The notes under the pieces are model-generated. The model made no database searches and was not told the origin of the DNA. It worked only from the letters and a program-made list of their open reading frames with translations. This document shows, piece after piece, positions 7,845 to 16,490 of a stretch of 64,000 bases of DNA. How positions within the stretch are numbered: position 1 is the first letter of the stretch; the number at the start of each line of letters is the position of its first letter. Source of the DNA: Terriglobales bacterium (GTDB lineage: Bacteria > Acidobacteriota > Terriglobia > Terriglobales > Acidobacteriaceae); NCBI GenBank assembly GCA_025462725.1, contig JAOAPE010000011.1, positions 310,001 to 374,000 on the forward strand, written 5' to 3'. Position numbers and translations under genes: made by a program.

Positions 7845-9815
7845 TTAGCGCTTGCTGAACTCCGCCGGCGCGATCGGATGCGGTGCTGCTGGGCCTTGCC
7901 CCATCTTTTCGTCTGCGCCTTCCATCGTTTGTCCGTGCAGCGCGCTCGATACGGCGGAATCCATCATCAACTCCGCTAGCCTTGTAGTCGCTTTGTTCAA
8001 TGCTTCCGTTGCGGCCTGAATAGCCTTGTAATCAGTAGCATTGTGTTGAGGACACTTGATGTCCGCCAGTTTGTGTTCGAGTTCGTCGATGCGTTTCTTC
8101 TCGTCAGCCGAAAGCACCGCCCACGCGGGATTCTTCTTCGATTTCTCCAACGCCGCCAGCATGTTCTCGGCCTCATTACGGGCCTCGATCAGTTGGCGTT
8201 CGCGGAAATCGTCTTCCGCATGATCGAACGAATCCATGATCATGCTCTCGACTTGCTCATCCGTGAGGCCGTACGTTGGTTTCACTTCGATCTCGGCTTC
8301 GCGGCCGCTGCGCTGTTCGCGCGCGGTAACGTTGAGAATCCCGTTCGCATCGATAAGCAGTTTCACTTCGATGCGCGGCATTCCTGCAGCCATCGGCGGA
8401 ATACCTTTTAGATCGAATCGCGCCAGCGAGCGGCAATCTTTTGCAAGCTCGCGCTCACCTTGCAGCACATGGATGGCGACATTCGTCTGTCCTTCGACGC
8501 CGGTGGTGAAGTGTTCTGTCGCAGATGCCGGAATCGTCGAGTTTCGATGAATGATCTTCGCCACCACTCCGCCAAGCGCTTCAATCCCGAGCGAAAGCGG
8601 AGTCACATCCAACAACAGCATGTCCTGCGTCGCTTTCGATCCGCCGGAGAGAATGTTTGCCTGCACTGCCGCACCCAGCGCAACTACTTCATCAGGATTC
8701 AACTCAGAATGTGGCTCGCGCTTGAAAAGCTCTTTCACCAGAGCGCGGACGCGTGGGATACGCGTTGAACCGCCTACCAGCACAACTTCATTTATCTGTT
8801 CGGGCGTGAGTCCTGCGTCTGCGAGCGCCTGCTTCGCCGGGCCAGCAGTTCGCTGGACTATAGGTTCGATCAGTGTCTCGAATTGTGCTCGCGTGATCTC
8901 ACGGGCGTAAGGCTGTCCACCTGGCAATGTGACTTGGATTGTTGTCGAATCACTCGAAGAAAGCGCAATTTTCGCATCAATCACTGCTTTGCGAATCGCC
9001 TGCACGGCCTCGCCGTTGCGGCGTAGGTCGACCTTCATGTCTCCCGCGATGTCATCGAGGGCGATTCCAATGAGCAGATTGTCGATATCGTCGCCACCGA
9101 GGTGCGTGTCACCATTCGTGGCAATGACTTCGAAGATGCCTTCGTGCAGCTTTAGAATAGAGATGTCGAACGTGCCGCCGCCGAGGTCGTACACAGCAAC
9201 GATACCGTCTCTCTTTTTGTCGAGGCCATATGCGAGGGAAGCCGCAGTAGGCTCATTGACCAGTCGCAACACTTCAAGTCCGGCGATTCGTCCTGCATCT
9301 TTCGTTGCCTGACGCTGAGCATCGTTAAAATATGCGGGAACCGTGATGACCGTCTTCGTCACCGGCGCGCCAAAGTATCGCTCGGCGTTGCGTTTGAGTT
9401 GGCGGAGGATAAACGCAGAAATCTCTGGCGGAGTAAACGTATTATCCCCGAGTTGGATCCGCAACGGCCCGCCTAAAGAGGCCAGACCCGATTCAGCAAG
9501 CTTGAACGGGAAGTACCTCAACTCGTCTTGCACATCTTCAACGCCGCGTCCCATTAATCGTTTTACTGAATACACCGCGCGTTCTGGTGTTTCGATCAAA
9601 TTCTTGCGCGCCGCATTGCCGATCACCGGCTCGCCGTTCTCTGCGATAGCCACGACCGACGGCACTAGGTTCAGCCCGTCTTCTCCGGGGATGACCACCG
9701 GAGTTTCGCCTTCCATGAAGGCGACCAACGAGTTTGTAGTGCCCAGGTCGATTCCGACCACACGCTCAACGGCACTCGCTCCGTTGGATTCGATCTGTAT
9801 TCCTGATTTACTCAT
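7845..9815 (-). CDS. hscA: Fe-S assembly Hsp70-type chaperone HscA
   Basis: 656 residues. DnaK-like ATPase that helps release clusters from IscU. The nucleotide-binding domain has [30 protein letters not shown] and [14 protein letters not shown]; the substrate-binding domain follows from about residue 400. It lacks the DnaK-type acidic C-terminal tail and ends in a short Pro/Ala-rich tail. Its place between hscB and fdx is what marks it as HscA rather than DnaK. Confidence 0.93.
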   Translation of the reverse strand: MSKSGIQIESNGASAVERVVGIDLGTTNSLVAFMEGETPVVIPGEDGLNLVPSVVAIAENGEPVIGNAARKNLIETPERAVYSVKRLMGRGVEDVQDELRYFPFKLAESGLASLGGPLRIQLGDNTFTPPEISAFILRQLKRNAERYFGAPVTKTVITVPAYFNDAQRQATKDAGRIAGLEVLRLVNEPTAASLAYGLDKKRDGIVAVYDLGGGTFDISILKLHEGIFEVIATNGDTHLGGDDIDNLLIGIALDDIAGDMKVDLRRNGEAVQAIRKAVIDAKIALSSSDSTTIQVTLPGGQPYAREITRAQFETLIEPIVQRTAGPAKQALADAGLTPEQINEVVLVGGSTRIPRVRALVKELFKREPHSELNPDEVVALGAAVQANILSGGSKATQDMLLLDVTPLSLGIEALGGVVAKIIHRNSTIPASATEHFTTGVEGQTNVAIHVLQGERELAKDCRSLARFDLKGIPPMAAGMPRIEVKLLIDANGILNVTAREQRSGREAEIEVKPTYGLTDEQVESMIMDSFDHAEDDFRERQLIEARNEAENMLAALEKSKKNPAWAVLSADEKKRIDELEHKLADIKCPQHNATDYKAIQAATEALNKATTRLAELMMDSAVSSALHGQTMEGADEKMGQGPAAPHPIAPAEFSKR

Positions 9816-9882
9816 TTACCTATTTCTCAGGTGACTGATTGAAAGCAGGCCCAATGAATCAATGGTGCAATCTTTCAATGAA

Positions 9883-10650
9883 TCAATTTCCCAACGCTTC
9901 GTTCACGTCCCGCACCAGGTTCCGGATGTAAGATCTCCGATTCAGCAGTCCCACCATCTTGTCGCGGACTTTTATCCGGCCGGCTTCACTGCTTCCCGGA
10001 GTGCAGATAACAGCGTCCCACTCGTCCCAATAAGTTTTCAGTTCCGACATCGCCTCGGTCATCATCTTTTCGAACCTGTGCTTTGCCTGCTGCAAATCGC
10101 TTGCGATGCTCGGGTCGTCCTCACCCATCTCTTTGTTCATGCGCAATTCTTGCAGCTGCATGTTCAACTCGAATACTTCTTCGAGCAATTCCGGCGGGAC
10201 CACTTGCTTCTTTTGTTCTCCACTGGTCCGTGCCGCATGTGTCGCATCACTTGATTGCTCTTCTAGCTTCACGCCTTCGAGTTCCAGCAGATACTGCGTC
10301 CGTGCTATGGGATCCTTCAACGTGCGATACGCATCGTTAAGCTGCGAACTCTTTTCCAGGCTCCACAGCTGTTCTTTCGCTGAAGCCCGCGCAAAAACGT
10401 CCGGATGCAGCTTACGGCTCAGCCGATAAAACTCCCGCTCCAGCGCCGATAGATCAATATTCAGCTTGCGCGTCGGCGCACCGCCCAAGTTGAAAAACTC
10501 AAAGTAGTCGATCTGTGTAGTAGGCTGCACCTTGCCGCAATTCGGACAGAAATGCGCATTCGCAGCCACCGCCGCATTGCATGACCAGCACAAATTCGCG
10601 CCTTCCGTAGCGACGGAATTGCCTGTCCGGATGTTTGTTTCTGTCGCCAT
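9883..10650 (-). CDS. hscB: Co-chaperone HscB with N-terminal zinc ribbon
   Basis: 255 residues from the ATG at 10650; an in-frame GTG at 10680 would add ten hydrophobic residues. J-domain protein that delivers IscU to HscA. HPD lies at residues 82-84 in RLSRKLHPDVFARAS, and the C-terminal three-helix HscB domain follows. Residues 21-38 carry C-x2-C-x11-C-x2-C (CWSC...CPNC), a zinc ribbon missing from E. coli HscB but known from eukaryotic HSC20. Residues 130-155 form a charged linker. It sits between iscA and hscA. Confidence 0.92.
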   Translation of the reverse strand: MATETNIRTGNSVATEGANLCWSCNAAVAANAHFCPNCGKVQPTTQIDYFEFFNLGGAPTRKLNIDLSALEREFYRLSRKLHPDVFARASAKEQLWSLEKSSQLNDAYRTLKDPIARTQYLLELEGVKLEEQSSDATHAARTSGEQKKQVVPPELLEEVFELNMQLQELRMNKEMGEDDPSIASDLQQAKHRFEKMMTEAMSELKTYWDEWDAVICTPGSSEAGRIKVRDKMVGLLNRRSYIRNLVRDVNEALGN

Positions 10651-10722
10651 AACTAAAATCACCACGGCGAGTCTTCGCACGTGGTGAGGACTTTCCCTTT
10701 TCTTCTGGCTACCTGATGACCT

Positions 10723-11112
10723 CTACGCCGAGAACGACGATCCGCACCCGCACGACTTCGACGAATTCGGATTCACGAAATTGAATCCTTGCTTCATGAG
10801 CGTCTCCTCGTAATCGAGGATCATTCCATGCAGATAAATAAATGACTTCGGATCAACAAACAGTCGGACGCCCTCGAACTCATACACGCGGTCTCGCTCG
10901 CGCGGCTTCGAATCAAAGCGGATGTTGTATGACAATCCCGAGCATCCGCCGCCCTGCACTCCCAGGCGAAGTCCGCCCTCTTCGGGCTTTACTTGCTCCT
11001 TCGCCATCGCCAAGCGCACCTTTTTCAAGGCGCGCTCCGTCACCTGAATGCTCTTCGCATTCGGCGCGGCGTTGGCCGGGCTAAGGACCGGACTGTCGAG
11101 TGTCATCGCCAT
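10723..11112 (-). CDS. iscA: Iron-sulfur carrier IscA
   Basis: 129 residues. A-type carrier that takes clusters or iron from IscU to client proteins. Three conserved cysteines are seen: GGGCSGLSY and the C-terminal CGCGSSF. The first 25 residues are an Ala/Pro-rich extension ahead of the core (IQVTERALKKVRLAM). It stands 6 bp after iscU, which implies co-translation. Confidence 0.94.
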   Translation of the reverse strand: MAMTLDSPVLSPANAAPNAKSIQVTERALKKVRLAMAKEQVKPEEGGLRLGVQGGGCSGLSYNIRFDSKPRERDRVYEFEGVRLFVDPKSFIYLHGMILDYEETLMKQGFNFVNPNSSKSCGCGSSFSA

Positions 11113-11118
11113 CGCGTC

Positions 11119-11538
11119 TTACTTCGCCTGTGCCGCAACCGGAGCAGATTCCGTTGCCGCCTGCTTCTTCTTCCAATCGCCGATAGCCGCACGGATCGCA
11201 TCTTCCGCCAGCACCGAGCAGTGGATCTTCACTGGAGGCAGCGCGAGTTCCTTCACGATGTCAGTGTTCTTGATCGCGAGCGCGTCTTCCACGTTCTTGC
11301 CCTTGATCCACTCGGTTGCGAGCGATGAGGACGCAATGGCCGAACCGCAGCCGAACGTCTTGAACTTCGCATCTTCGATCACCTGTGTCTCGGGGTTTAC
11401 TTTGATCTGCAGCCGCATCACGTCGCCACATTCCGGCGCGCCCACCAGACCCGTGCCAACTTCACTGCTGGACTTGTCCAATGTGCCCACGTTTCGCGGG
11501 TTGTTATAGTGATCGACTACCTTGTCGCTGTATGCCAT
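11119..11538 (-). CDS. iscU: Fe-S cluster scaffold IscU
   Basis: 139 residues. Scaffold on which IscS-derived sulfur and iron form the cluster. Ligand cysteines fall at residues 37 (GAPECGDVM), 64 (FGCGSAIASSS) and 107. The HscA-recognition stretch LPPVKIHCSVLAEDAI is intact. An Ala/Glu-rich tail of about 18 residues follows the core. A GGAG-type site precedes the ATG. Confidence 0.95.
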   Translation of the reverse strand: MAYSDKVVDHYNNPRNVGTLDKSSSEVGTGLVGAPECGDVMRLQIKVNPETQVIEDAKFKTFGCGSAIASSSLATEWIKGKNVEDALAIKNTDIVKELALPPVKIHCSVLAEDAIRAAIGDWKKKQAATESAPVAAQAK

Positions 11539-11578
11539 TTTGTTCTCCTTCGATTCCTAATTCCGTTTACTTTCTGAT

Positions 11579-11610
11579 ATCTAGTGTCCTTCGGTCTGCC
11601 ATTCGATCTT
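11579..11610 (-). pseudogene. Orphan copy of the iscS 3' end
   Basis: These 32 bp repeat the last 32 bp of iscS (11668-11699) with four differences. Read on the minus strand they encode K-I-E-W-Q-T-E-G-H-stop, the same as the iscS terminus, so all four changes are synonymous third-position changes. Upstream of it the frame runs into stops, so it is not an expressed gene. Confidence 0.75.
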
Positions 11611-11667
11611 GAGGCGCTAGCGGGCGTCCGAGCCCGCTGCCGAAATCCTGAGGCCATAGGCCGAAGG
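11611..11667. repeat. Short palindromic element between the two iscS tails
   Basis: 57 bp bracketed by the duplicated iscS ends. It has a hairpin AGCGGGC/GCCCGCT and the motif CGAAATCCTGAG (11641-11652) followed 9 bp later by CGAAGGA (11662-11668), which together form a nested stem ATCCT..GGCC-ATA-GGCC..AGGAT. The same two motifs recur at 35630-35662. Confidence 0.6.
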
Positions 11668-11669
11668 AT

Positions 11670-12920
11670 CTAGTGCCCTTCGGTTTGCCACTCAATCTTC
11701 GACAAATCGATTCCTTCTTTCACCATCTCGTACAGCGGCGAAAGCTCTCGCAGCTTCTTCACCGTATCGATGAACCTATCCGCAACATAGTCAATCTCTG
11801 CTTCCGTGTTGAATCGTCCAATGCCGAAACGGATGGAGCTATGCGCAACATCATCACCCAGTCCCAATGCCTTTAATACATAGGAGGGCTCGAGAGTCGC
11901 CGAGGTGCACGCCGAGCCGCTCGAAACAGCGATGTCGTTCACTCCCATCAGCAGCGACTCGCCTTCCACGTACACGAAACTGATGTTCAAGTTTCCGGGA
12001 AGATGGCGTTCCATGGTGCCGTTCACGTGTGTCTCGTCCAAGTTACCGAGCAGTTTGTTCATCAATCTGTCGCGCAAACTCTTCAGCCGTTTCGATTCTT
12101 CTGGCATTTCCTGCATCGCGATCTCGCAAGCTTTGCCAAATCCAACAATGCCGGGGACATTCAACGTTCCCGAACGCATGCCGCGTTCGTGTCCACCACC
12201 GTCTAGGATCGCCGAAAGCTGCACGCGCGGATTCTTGCGCCGTACATAGAGTGCTCCCACTCCCTTCGGGCCGTACAGCTTGTGTCCGGTGAGTGACATG
12301 ATCGAGATGTTCGATTTGTTCACATCCAGCGGAACCTTACCTAGCGCCTGCACGGCGTCGGAGTGGAAGATGATGCCCTTCTCTTTGCAGATCGCACCAA
12401 TCTCATCAATAGGCTGCAATACGCCGATCTCATTGTTCGCCGCCATGATGGTGACCAGGATGGTTTTGTCCGTGATCGCATTGCGCAACTCATCAAGGTT
12501 GATCAATCCATCCGCGCCCACAGGCAAGTAAGTCACGCGCGTCCCGTATTTCTCCAGACGCTTGCAGGTGTCCAGCACAGCCTTGTGCTCTGTGACTGCG
12601 GTGATGATGTGATTGCCCTTTTCTTTGTACATCTCCGCAACGCCCTTGATAGCAAGGTTGTTGCTCTCGGTGGCGCCGGAAGTGAATATGATCTCTTTGG
12701 CTGTGGCGCCGATAAGCTTTGCGATCTGCTCACGTGCGGTTTCGACACCCGCTTCCGCTTCCCATCCGAACTGGTGATTGCGGCTGGCCGCGTTTCCGAA
12801 TTTGCCGGTGAAATAGGGCATCATCGCTTCAAGGACGCGTGGGTCCAGCGGTGTTGTCGCGTGATTGTCCAAGTAAATCGGGAGTTTCACGCCATTTGGT
12901 AGATTTCCGTTGGTGCTCAT
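11670..12920 (-). CDS. iscS: Cysteine desulfurase IscS
   Basis: 416 residues from the ATG at 12920 (MSTNGNLP); in-frame starts at 12941 (TTG) and 12938 add only seven residues. PLP enzyme that turns cysteine into alanine and passes the persulfide to IscU. Marks are [28 protein letters not shown] with the PLP lysine, and the loop [17 protein letters not shown] with the catalytic cysteine. The C-terminal IscU-binding tail is short and ends in WQTEGH. It is the second gene of the isc operon; a duplicate of its last codons lies downstream. Confidence 0.95.
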   Translation of the reverse strand: MSTNGNLPNGVKLPIYLDNHATTPLDPRVLEAMMPYFTGKFGNAASRNHQFGWEAEAGVETAREQIAKLIGATAKEIIFTSGATESNNLAIKGVAEMYKEKGNHIITAVTEHKAVLDTCKRLEKYGTRVTYLPVGADGLINLDELRNAITDKTILVTIMAANNEIGVLQPIDEIGAICKEKGIIFHSDAVQALGKVPLDVNKSNISIMSLTGHKLYGPKGVGALYVRRKNPRVQLSAILDGGGHERGMRSGTLNVPGIVGFGKACEIAMQEMPEESKRLKSLRDRLMNKLLGNLDETHVNGTMERHLPGNLNISFVYVEGESLLMGVNDIAVSSGSACTSATLEPSYVLKALGLGDDVAHSSIRFGIGRFNTEAEIDYVADRFIDTVKKLRELSPLYEMVKEGIDLSKIEWQTEGH

Positions 12921-12947
12921 CTTCTTTTCCATCTCCATCAAAATTCT

Positions 12948-13433
12948 TTAGCCCAGCGTCACTAAGTTTGACTGCAAAATCGCCGGCTTGGATTCATCAT
13001 CCTTCGTCGCTGGCCCTTCCGGGTCTTGCATGTCGGCGATCGTGATTTTCGCCAGCACCGCATGGATGCTGTCATTCACTTTTCGCAACGGCTCTTTCAC
13101 GTTGCACTTACTGCTCTGGTGGCATTCGCCTTTGTGCGTACTGCACGACGTCAGAAACAACTGCCCATCGATTGCCTTGATCACTTCGAAAGCAGTGATG
13201 GTTTTCGACGACCTCGCCAGCGCGTAACCGCCATTGATACCGTGATGCGAAATCAGCATTCCCGCCTTCGCCAAGCGCTGCAGGATTTTCGCCAGCGCTT
13301 CTTGCGGAATGTCGTAAGCGTCAGCGATTTCCTTCGTGCTGCACGCTACTACATCGCCTTCGCGCGTCGCGGCCTCCGCCAAATGCTTCAGGGCGATGAG
13401 TCCATAATCCGCTTTTTTCGTCAGCTTCAGCAT
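12948..13433 (-). CDS. iscR: Rrf2-family Fe-S regulator IscR
   Basis: 161 residues from MLKLTKKADYGLIAL at 13433; an upstream start at 13454 is possible. Winged-helix repressor that senses cluster supply. Three cysteines at about residues 97, 104 and 110 (C-x6-C-x5-C) with a His at 105 form the cluster site, spaced one residue wider than the C-x5-C-x5-C of E. coli. It leads the isc operon and a type-1-like operator stands 38 bp upstream of the start, so negative autoregulation by the holo-protein is the expected scheme. Confidence 0.93.
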   Translation of the reverse strand: MLKLTKKADYGLIALKHLAEAATREGDVVACSTKEIADAYDIPQEALAKILQRLAKAGMLISHHGINGGYALARSSKTITAFEVIKAIDGQLFLTSCSTHKGECHQSSKCNVKEPLRKVNDSIHAVLAKITIADMQDPEGPATKDDESKPAILQSNLVTLG

Positions 13434-13470
13434 TGGCTTCCGTTCGACATCCACCGGGTACTCTCAAGTG

Positions 13471-13496
13471 AATGGCGACTCTTTTAGTCGTATATT
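13471..13496 (-). promoter_or_regulatory. IscR type-1-like operator in front of iscR
   Basis: A GACT (13477-13480) and AGTC (13486-13489) pair, 5 bp apart, sits in an A/T-framed site. Read on the minus strand it is ATATACGACTAAAAG then AGTCGCCATT. The known type-1 consensus has the same GACT-N5-AGTC core with an A/T-rich centre. The site lies about 38 bp upstream of the iscR ATG, where it would cover the promoter (TAATAT on the minus strand may be the -10). Confidence 0.7.
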
Positions 13497-13626
13497 AGTT
13501 TACGCCTTTGGCCTAAGCTCTGCAAGCCAGCGCAGCCACTGGCAGAATTTCGGGATTGAATGGAAGTTCTTTGAATTGAGCGGCTTGGATATCCGGCGTA
13601 AACAGTCGTACTTTGGATTGCGCCGG

Positions 13627-14277
13627 TTATTGTCCTCGCAACACTCCGAGGTGCGTGAGTCCATTAAGGATGAACTGGACGGCAATCGCAGTCAGCAACA
13701 ATCCCATGATTCGCATCATGATTCCGATTCCTGTTTGCCCCAGATAATTGCGAACGCGATCCGCTCCCGCGAGTATCAGGAAAGAGATCAGCGAAGTCAC
13801 TCCGATCGCCGCGAACACCGGCGCCGCATGTTCTACGGTCGGCGACGGTCCCATTAACACCATCACCGTCGAGATCGCTCCCGGCCCGGCGAGCATCGGG
13901 ATTCCCAATGGCACGATTCCCGCGTCAGCTTTCTCAGCACCTTCCGCAGCCTCACGCGGAACCTCCTGCGTGCTTGACCGACGCGCCTGAAGCATTTCAA
14001 TCCCGATCAGCAGCAGGATCAGCCCGCCCGCGATCTCGAACGCTGGCAATGTGATCCCGAAAAATTTGAATATTAGGCTGCCGGCCAGAGCGAAGCTGCT
14101 GAGCACGACAAAACACGTCCACGAAGCGCGTCTCGCCATACGCCTCCGCTTCGCAGGCTCTGAATCCGCAGTGATGGCCAGAAATGACGGCACTGCCGCG
14201 AACGGATCCACCAGGAAGAAGATGGAACTGAACGCCACCACCGAGAATTGAAAAAGAGAATGAAAGGATTCGTGCAA
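13627..14277 (-). CDS. MarC family membrane protein
   Basis: 216 residues, TTG start, six hydrophobic segments. MarC/NAAT family integral membrane protein; despite the name it is not shown to give drug resistance, and some relatives move neutral amino acids. Marks are FFLVDPFAAVPSFLAIT in the first helix, FEIAGGLILLLIGIEML, and PLGIPMLAGPGAISTVMVLM. A cytoplasmic loop of about 25 charged residues separates the two halves. Faces away from the transglutaminase-like gene that follows. Confidence 0.9.
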   Translation of the reverse strand: MHESFHSLFQFSVVAFSSIFFLVDPFAAVPSFLAITADSEPAKRRRMARRASWTCFVVLSSFALAGSLIFKFFGITLPAFEIAGGLILLLIGIEMLQARRSSTQEVPREAAEGAEKADAGIVPLGIPMLAGPGAISTVMVLMGPSPTVEHAAPVFAAIGVTSLISFLILAGADRVRNYLGQTGIGIMMRIMGLLLTAIAVQFILNGLTHLGVLRGQ

Positions 14278-14401
14278 TTTGAATGACTTCCGTGGACAAC
14301 AGCTTACAACGGAGATGCCCTTTTCGCGCCTTCGTTTTAAGGCGTAAACCTGATTCCACTTAGGCTACGCAACGCATAATCTCCGAAACGTGCGATCACC
14401 A

Positions 14402-15508
14402 ATGTCATTTTTTCCTTTTCGCGTAAAATTTGCAGCCATTGGCCCGGTGGCCGCATTGGTGTTCGCGCCCGCTCTGCTCGCGCCTACCGCAACCAGCGCG
14501 ATGTCAGACAGGGAACCAACGAAGGTGACGAGCGCTTCCGCTCACAAGCCGGAGCCGACATACAAGATCAGCGTGGGACTTGATGGCGATGTATTTCCAG
14601 TCTTCGCGAACTATGCGTCCATGCAGGCACCACAGCAGCGTGAGTGGGGAACAGTGGCCGTTACAATCACGAATTCCACTGATGCTCCCGTGCGCAATCG
14701 CATCGCGGTAAAGATCTCCGGATGGAGCGATCAAGAGATTCAGATCGCCGAAATGGCTGCAGGACAAGTTCGCACCTTCAAGTTCGCGCCAACATTTCTA
14801 CCGCGCCTCTACCAGAACCATGAGATATCCGCCGCCACTGCAATGGTAGAGATCAGTGACATGGGCGGACGCTCCGTCTACCAGGCCACTATGCCCGTCC
14901 GCCTCCGTTCGGTTGACGACATGTACTGGGGCACCAAGTTTAAATACGCGCCATTCATCGCTTCTTGGGTTACCCCGCACGAATCGCAGATCGAACAGAT
15001 ACTAAGCCTTGCGAAAGAGTCCGCGCCCAGCCGGCGTCTCCCGGGATACGAATCCTGGAAGGATGCTGCTCAACAGGAAAAATCAACCCAGATTCAGGCG
15101 AAATCGATTTATGACGCAGTGAAGCAGCACGGCGTCTCGTACGTGAAGAGTTCGGTGACTTTCGGCGGAAGCGCGGACGTGAGCCAGCGTATCCGAATGC
15201 CGCGTGAGAGCCTCATGCAGAATTCCGCAAACTGCATCGATGGCGCGGTGACTTTCGCCTCGCTTTTTGAGAATCTCGGAATGGATCCTATCGTCATGCT
15301 CGTTCCCGGACACGCATTTGTTGGGGTCCGTGTGGCGCAAGGGTCACCACGATACCTCTTCATCGATGTTGCCCAGGTTGCGCGAATGAATTTTGACGCC
15401 GCGGTCCGGTCCGCAGAAGCCACTTTAGGCAAGTTTCAGGATTCAGAGATCACCCGCATTCCCATTGACCAAGCTCGCGGAGCGGGCATTTATCCAATGC
15501 CGTTCTGA
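14402..15508 (+). CDS. Secreted protein with transglutaminase-like C-terminal region
   Basis: 368 residues from the ATG at 14402; a GTG at 14390 adds four. A Sec signal peptide covers the first 34 residues (FAAIGPVAALVFAPALLAP, then Ala-rich). The middle (residues 70-180) looks like a beta-sandwich: alternating strands with VTITNSTDAPVRNRI. The C-terminal part has ANCIDGAVTFASLFENLGM and PGHAFVGV, a Cys and His pair placed as in transglutaminase-like folds, with FIDVAQ supplying the Asp. A periplasmic thiol hydrolase or inactive binding version is plausible; the substrate is unknown. It stands alone. Confidence 0.75.
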   Translation: MSFFPFRVKFAAIGPVAALVFAPALLAPTATSAMSDREPTKVTSASAHKPEPTYKISVGLDGDVFPVFANYASMQAPQQREWGTVAVTITNSTDAPVRNRIAVKISGWSDQEIQIAEMAAGQVRTFKFAPTFLPRLYQNHEISAATAMVEISDMGGRSVYQATMPVRLRSVDDMYWGTKFKYAPFIASWVTPHESQIEQILSLAKESAPSRRLPGYESWKDAAQQEKSTQIQAKSIYDAVKQHGVSYVKSSVTFGGSADVSQRIRMPRESLMQNSANCIDGAVTFASLFENLGMDPIVMLVPGHAFVGVRVAQGSPRYLFIDVAQVARMNFDAAVRSAEATLGKFQDSEITRIPIDQARGAGIYPMPF

Positions 15509-15581
15509 GCGGCAATCCATCTGCCGGCCCCACAATCCTGAGTACGCCAACTTACGACTCACAAATCTTCTGCGGAAATGC

Positions 15582-15610
15582 TTGACATTAGCCGCGGACG
15601 GTTTCAGAAT
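15582..15610 (+). promoter_or_regulatory. Sigma70-like promoter
   Basis: TTGACA at 15582-15587, 17-bp spacer, CAGAAT at 15605-15610. A small hairpin TCCGG-TTTA-CCGGA follows at 15629-15642. It points at the small zinc-knuckle gene (15705) and the receiver gene (16019). Confidence 0.5.
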
Positions 15611-15704
15611 TTAGCCGCAGTCGCAGCTTCCGGTTTACCGGATATGAATTTAATCCCCATCATTGCGCCACCCATCCACGAAGCAATTCGCCCTGAGATG
15701 AACC

Positions 15705-15866
15705 ATGCAACAAGCCTGTAAGCACGCGCGCGTGCGCGTAGTCTCGCGTGACGAGGATTCAGAGTTCGTGGAATGCGAACTCTGCGGAGACATTTTCGAG
15801 GCCAGCGAATTCCGCGATATGGCCATCGAAGAGACGCTCCCGCATGACGAGTCGGCGCAAGACTAA
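15705..15866 (+). CDS. Tiny zinc-knuckle-like protein
   Basis: 53 residues, ATG to TAA, in the gap before the receiver gene. Cys5-x-His7 and Cys24-x2-Cys27 (sequence ECELCGDIFE) form a plausible zinc site, and the rest is very acidic (EASEFRDMAIEE). Codon use fits coding DNA: third positions are mostly G/C. The upstream GAG is a weak ribosome-binding site. I recognise no named family; it resembles small zinc-ribbon proteins that bind nucleic acid or a protein partner. Confidence 0.6.
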   Translation: MQQACKHARVRVVSRDEDSEFVECELCGDIFEASEFRDMAIEETLPHDESAQD

Positions 15867-16018
15867 GCTCAGCGGCCAAATCTTTTCTCTGCTCGCGCAC
15901 GCAAGATATGTGTGTGCGCCAAATGAGGATTAAAAGGGAAACCTTGTTTTCTTGCAGAACTGTCACCATTGCTGATACAACTCATTCCACTTCCGTACGT
16001 GTTGAGGTTTCCGAGTCC

Positions 16019-16399
16019 ATGCCCAAAGTGGCGCTGGTCGTTGATGATTCCATGTTGATCAGGCACACCGTCTGCCGGTTCTTAGAGGAACGCGGTTACG
16101 CGGTGGAATCGGCCACGAATGGCAAAGAGGCTATGGAAATACTGAAGACAGTCCTGCCGGATCTGATCATCACGGACATGCAGATGCCCAAAATGGACGG
16201 CACTGAACTGATCACAACCCTGAAAGCCTCGTCCACGACTGCCAACATTCCCGTCGTTCTTCTGCAAGGCAAGAAGAACCACAGCGATCCCGACGCGGAG
16301 ACCCGCGCGAATTACGTCATCTATAAAGACATTGATATCGTGGCGCAGCTTGGACGCGCATTAGCGGTGACTTTGGGACGTGAGATTGTGGAGAGCTAA
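16019..16399 (+). CDS. Single-domain response regulator (receiver only)
   Basis: 126 residues from MPKVALVVDDS at 16019; the frame is open to 15908 but the extra 37 residues do not look like a receiver. CheY-like fold with acidic pair D9-D10, phospho-acceptor D53 (ITDMQMPKMDG) and lysine K103. The switch Thr/Ser is replaced by Gln83 (PVVLLQGKK). No output domain and no histidine kinase in the window, so it probably works as a shuttle or allosteric partner. Confidence 0.85.
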   Translation: MPKVALVVDDSMLIRHTVCRFLEERGYAVESATNGKEAMEILKTVLPDLIITDMQMPKMDGTELITTLKASSTTANIPVVLLQGKKNHSDPDAETRANYVIYKDIDIVAQLGRALAVTLGREIVES

Positions 16400-16405
16400 C
16401 TGTAA

Positions 16406-16485
16406 GCGCCAGAGGCGCGAAAGGGAATAGCCCAGCGCGTAAGCGGTGGGAAAAGGCAGAATAAAAATCCAAGCGCCAGCGGCGC
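16406..16485. repeat. Cluster of three REP-like palindromes
   Basis: GCGCC-AGA-GGCGC (16406-16418), TAGCCCAGCGCG..GTGGG (16428-16450) and GCGCC-AGC-GGCGC (16473-16485). The middle one matches the TAGCCCAGCGC palindrome that flanks the transposase at 62264-62710. It fills the gap between the receiver gene and the tsaD stop. Confidence 0.7.
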
Positions 16486-16490
16486 GACAC

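Noticed and set aside
15604-15969. Minus-strand frame ending in a hydrophobic, membrane-like tail opposite the small zinc-knuckle gene
   Set aside because: Its first 70 residues are Arg-rich and random-looking, it runs antisense through the start of the receiver gene's leader, and no ribosome-binding site is seen.
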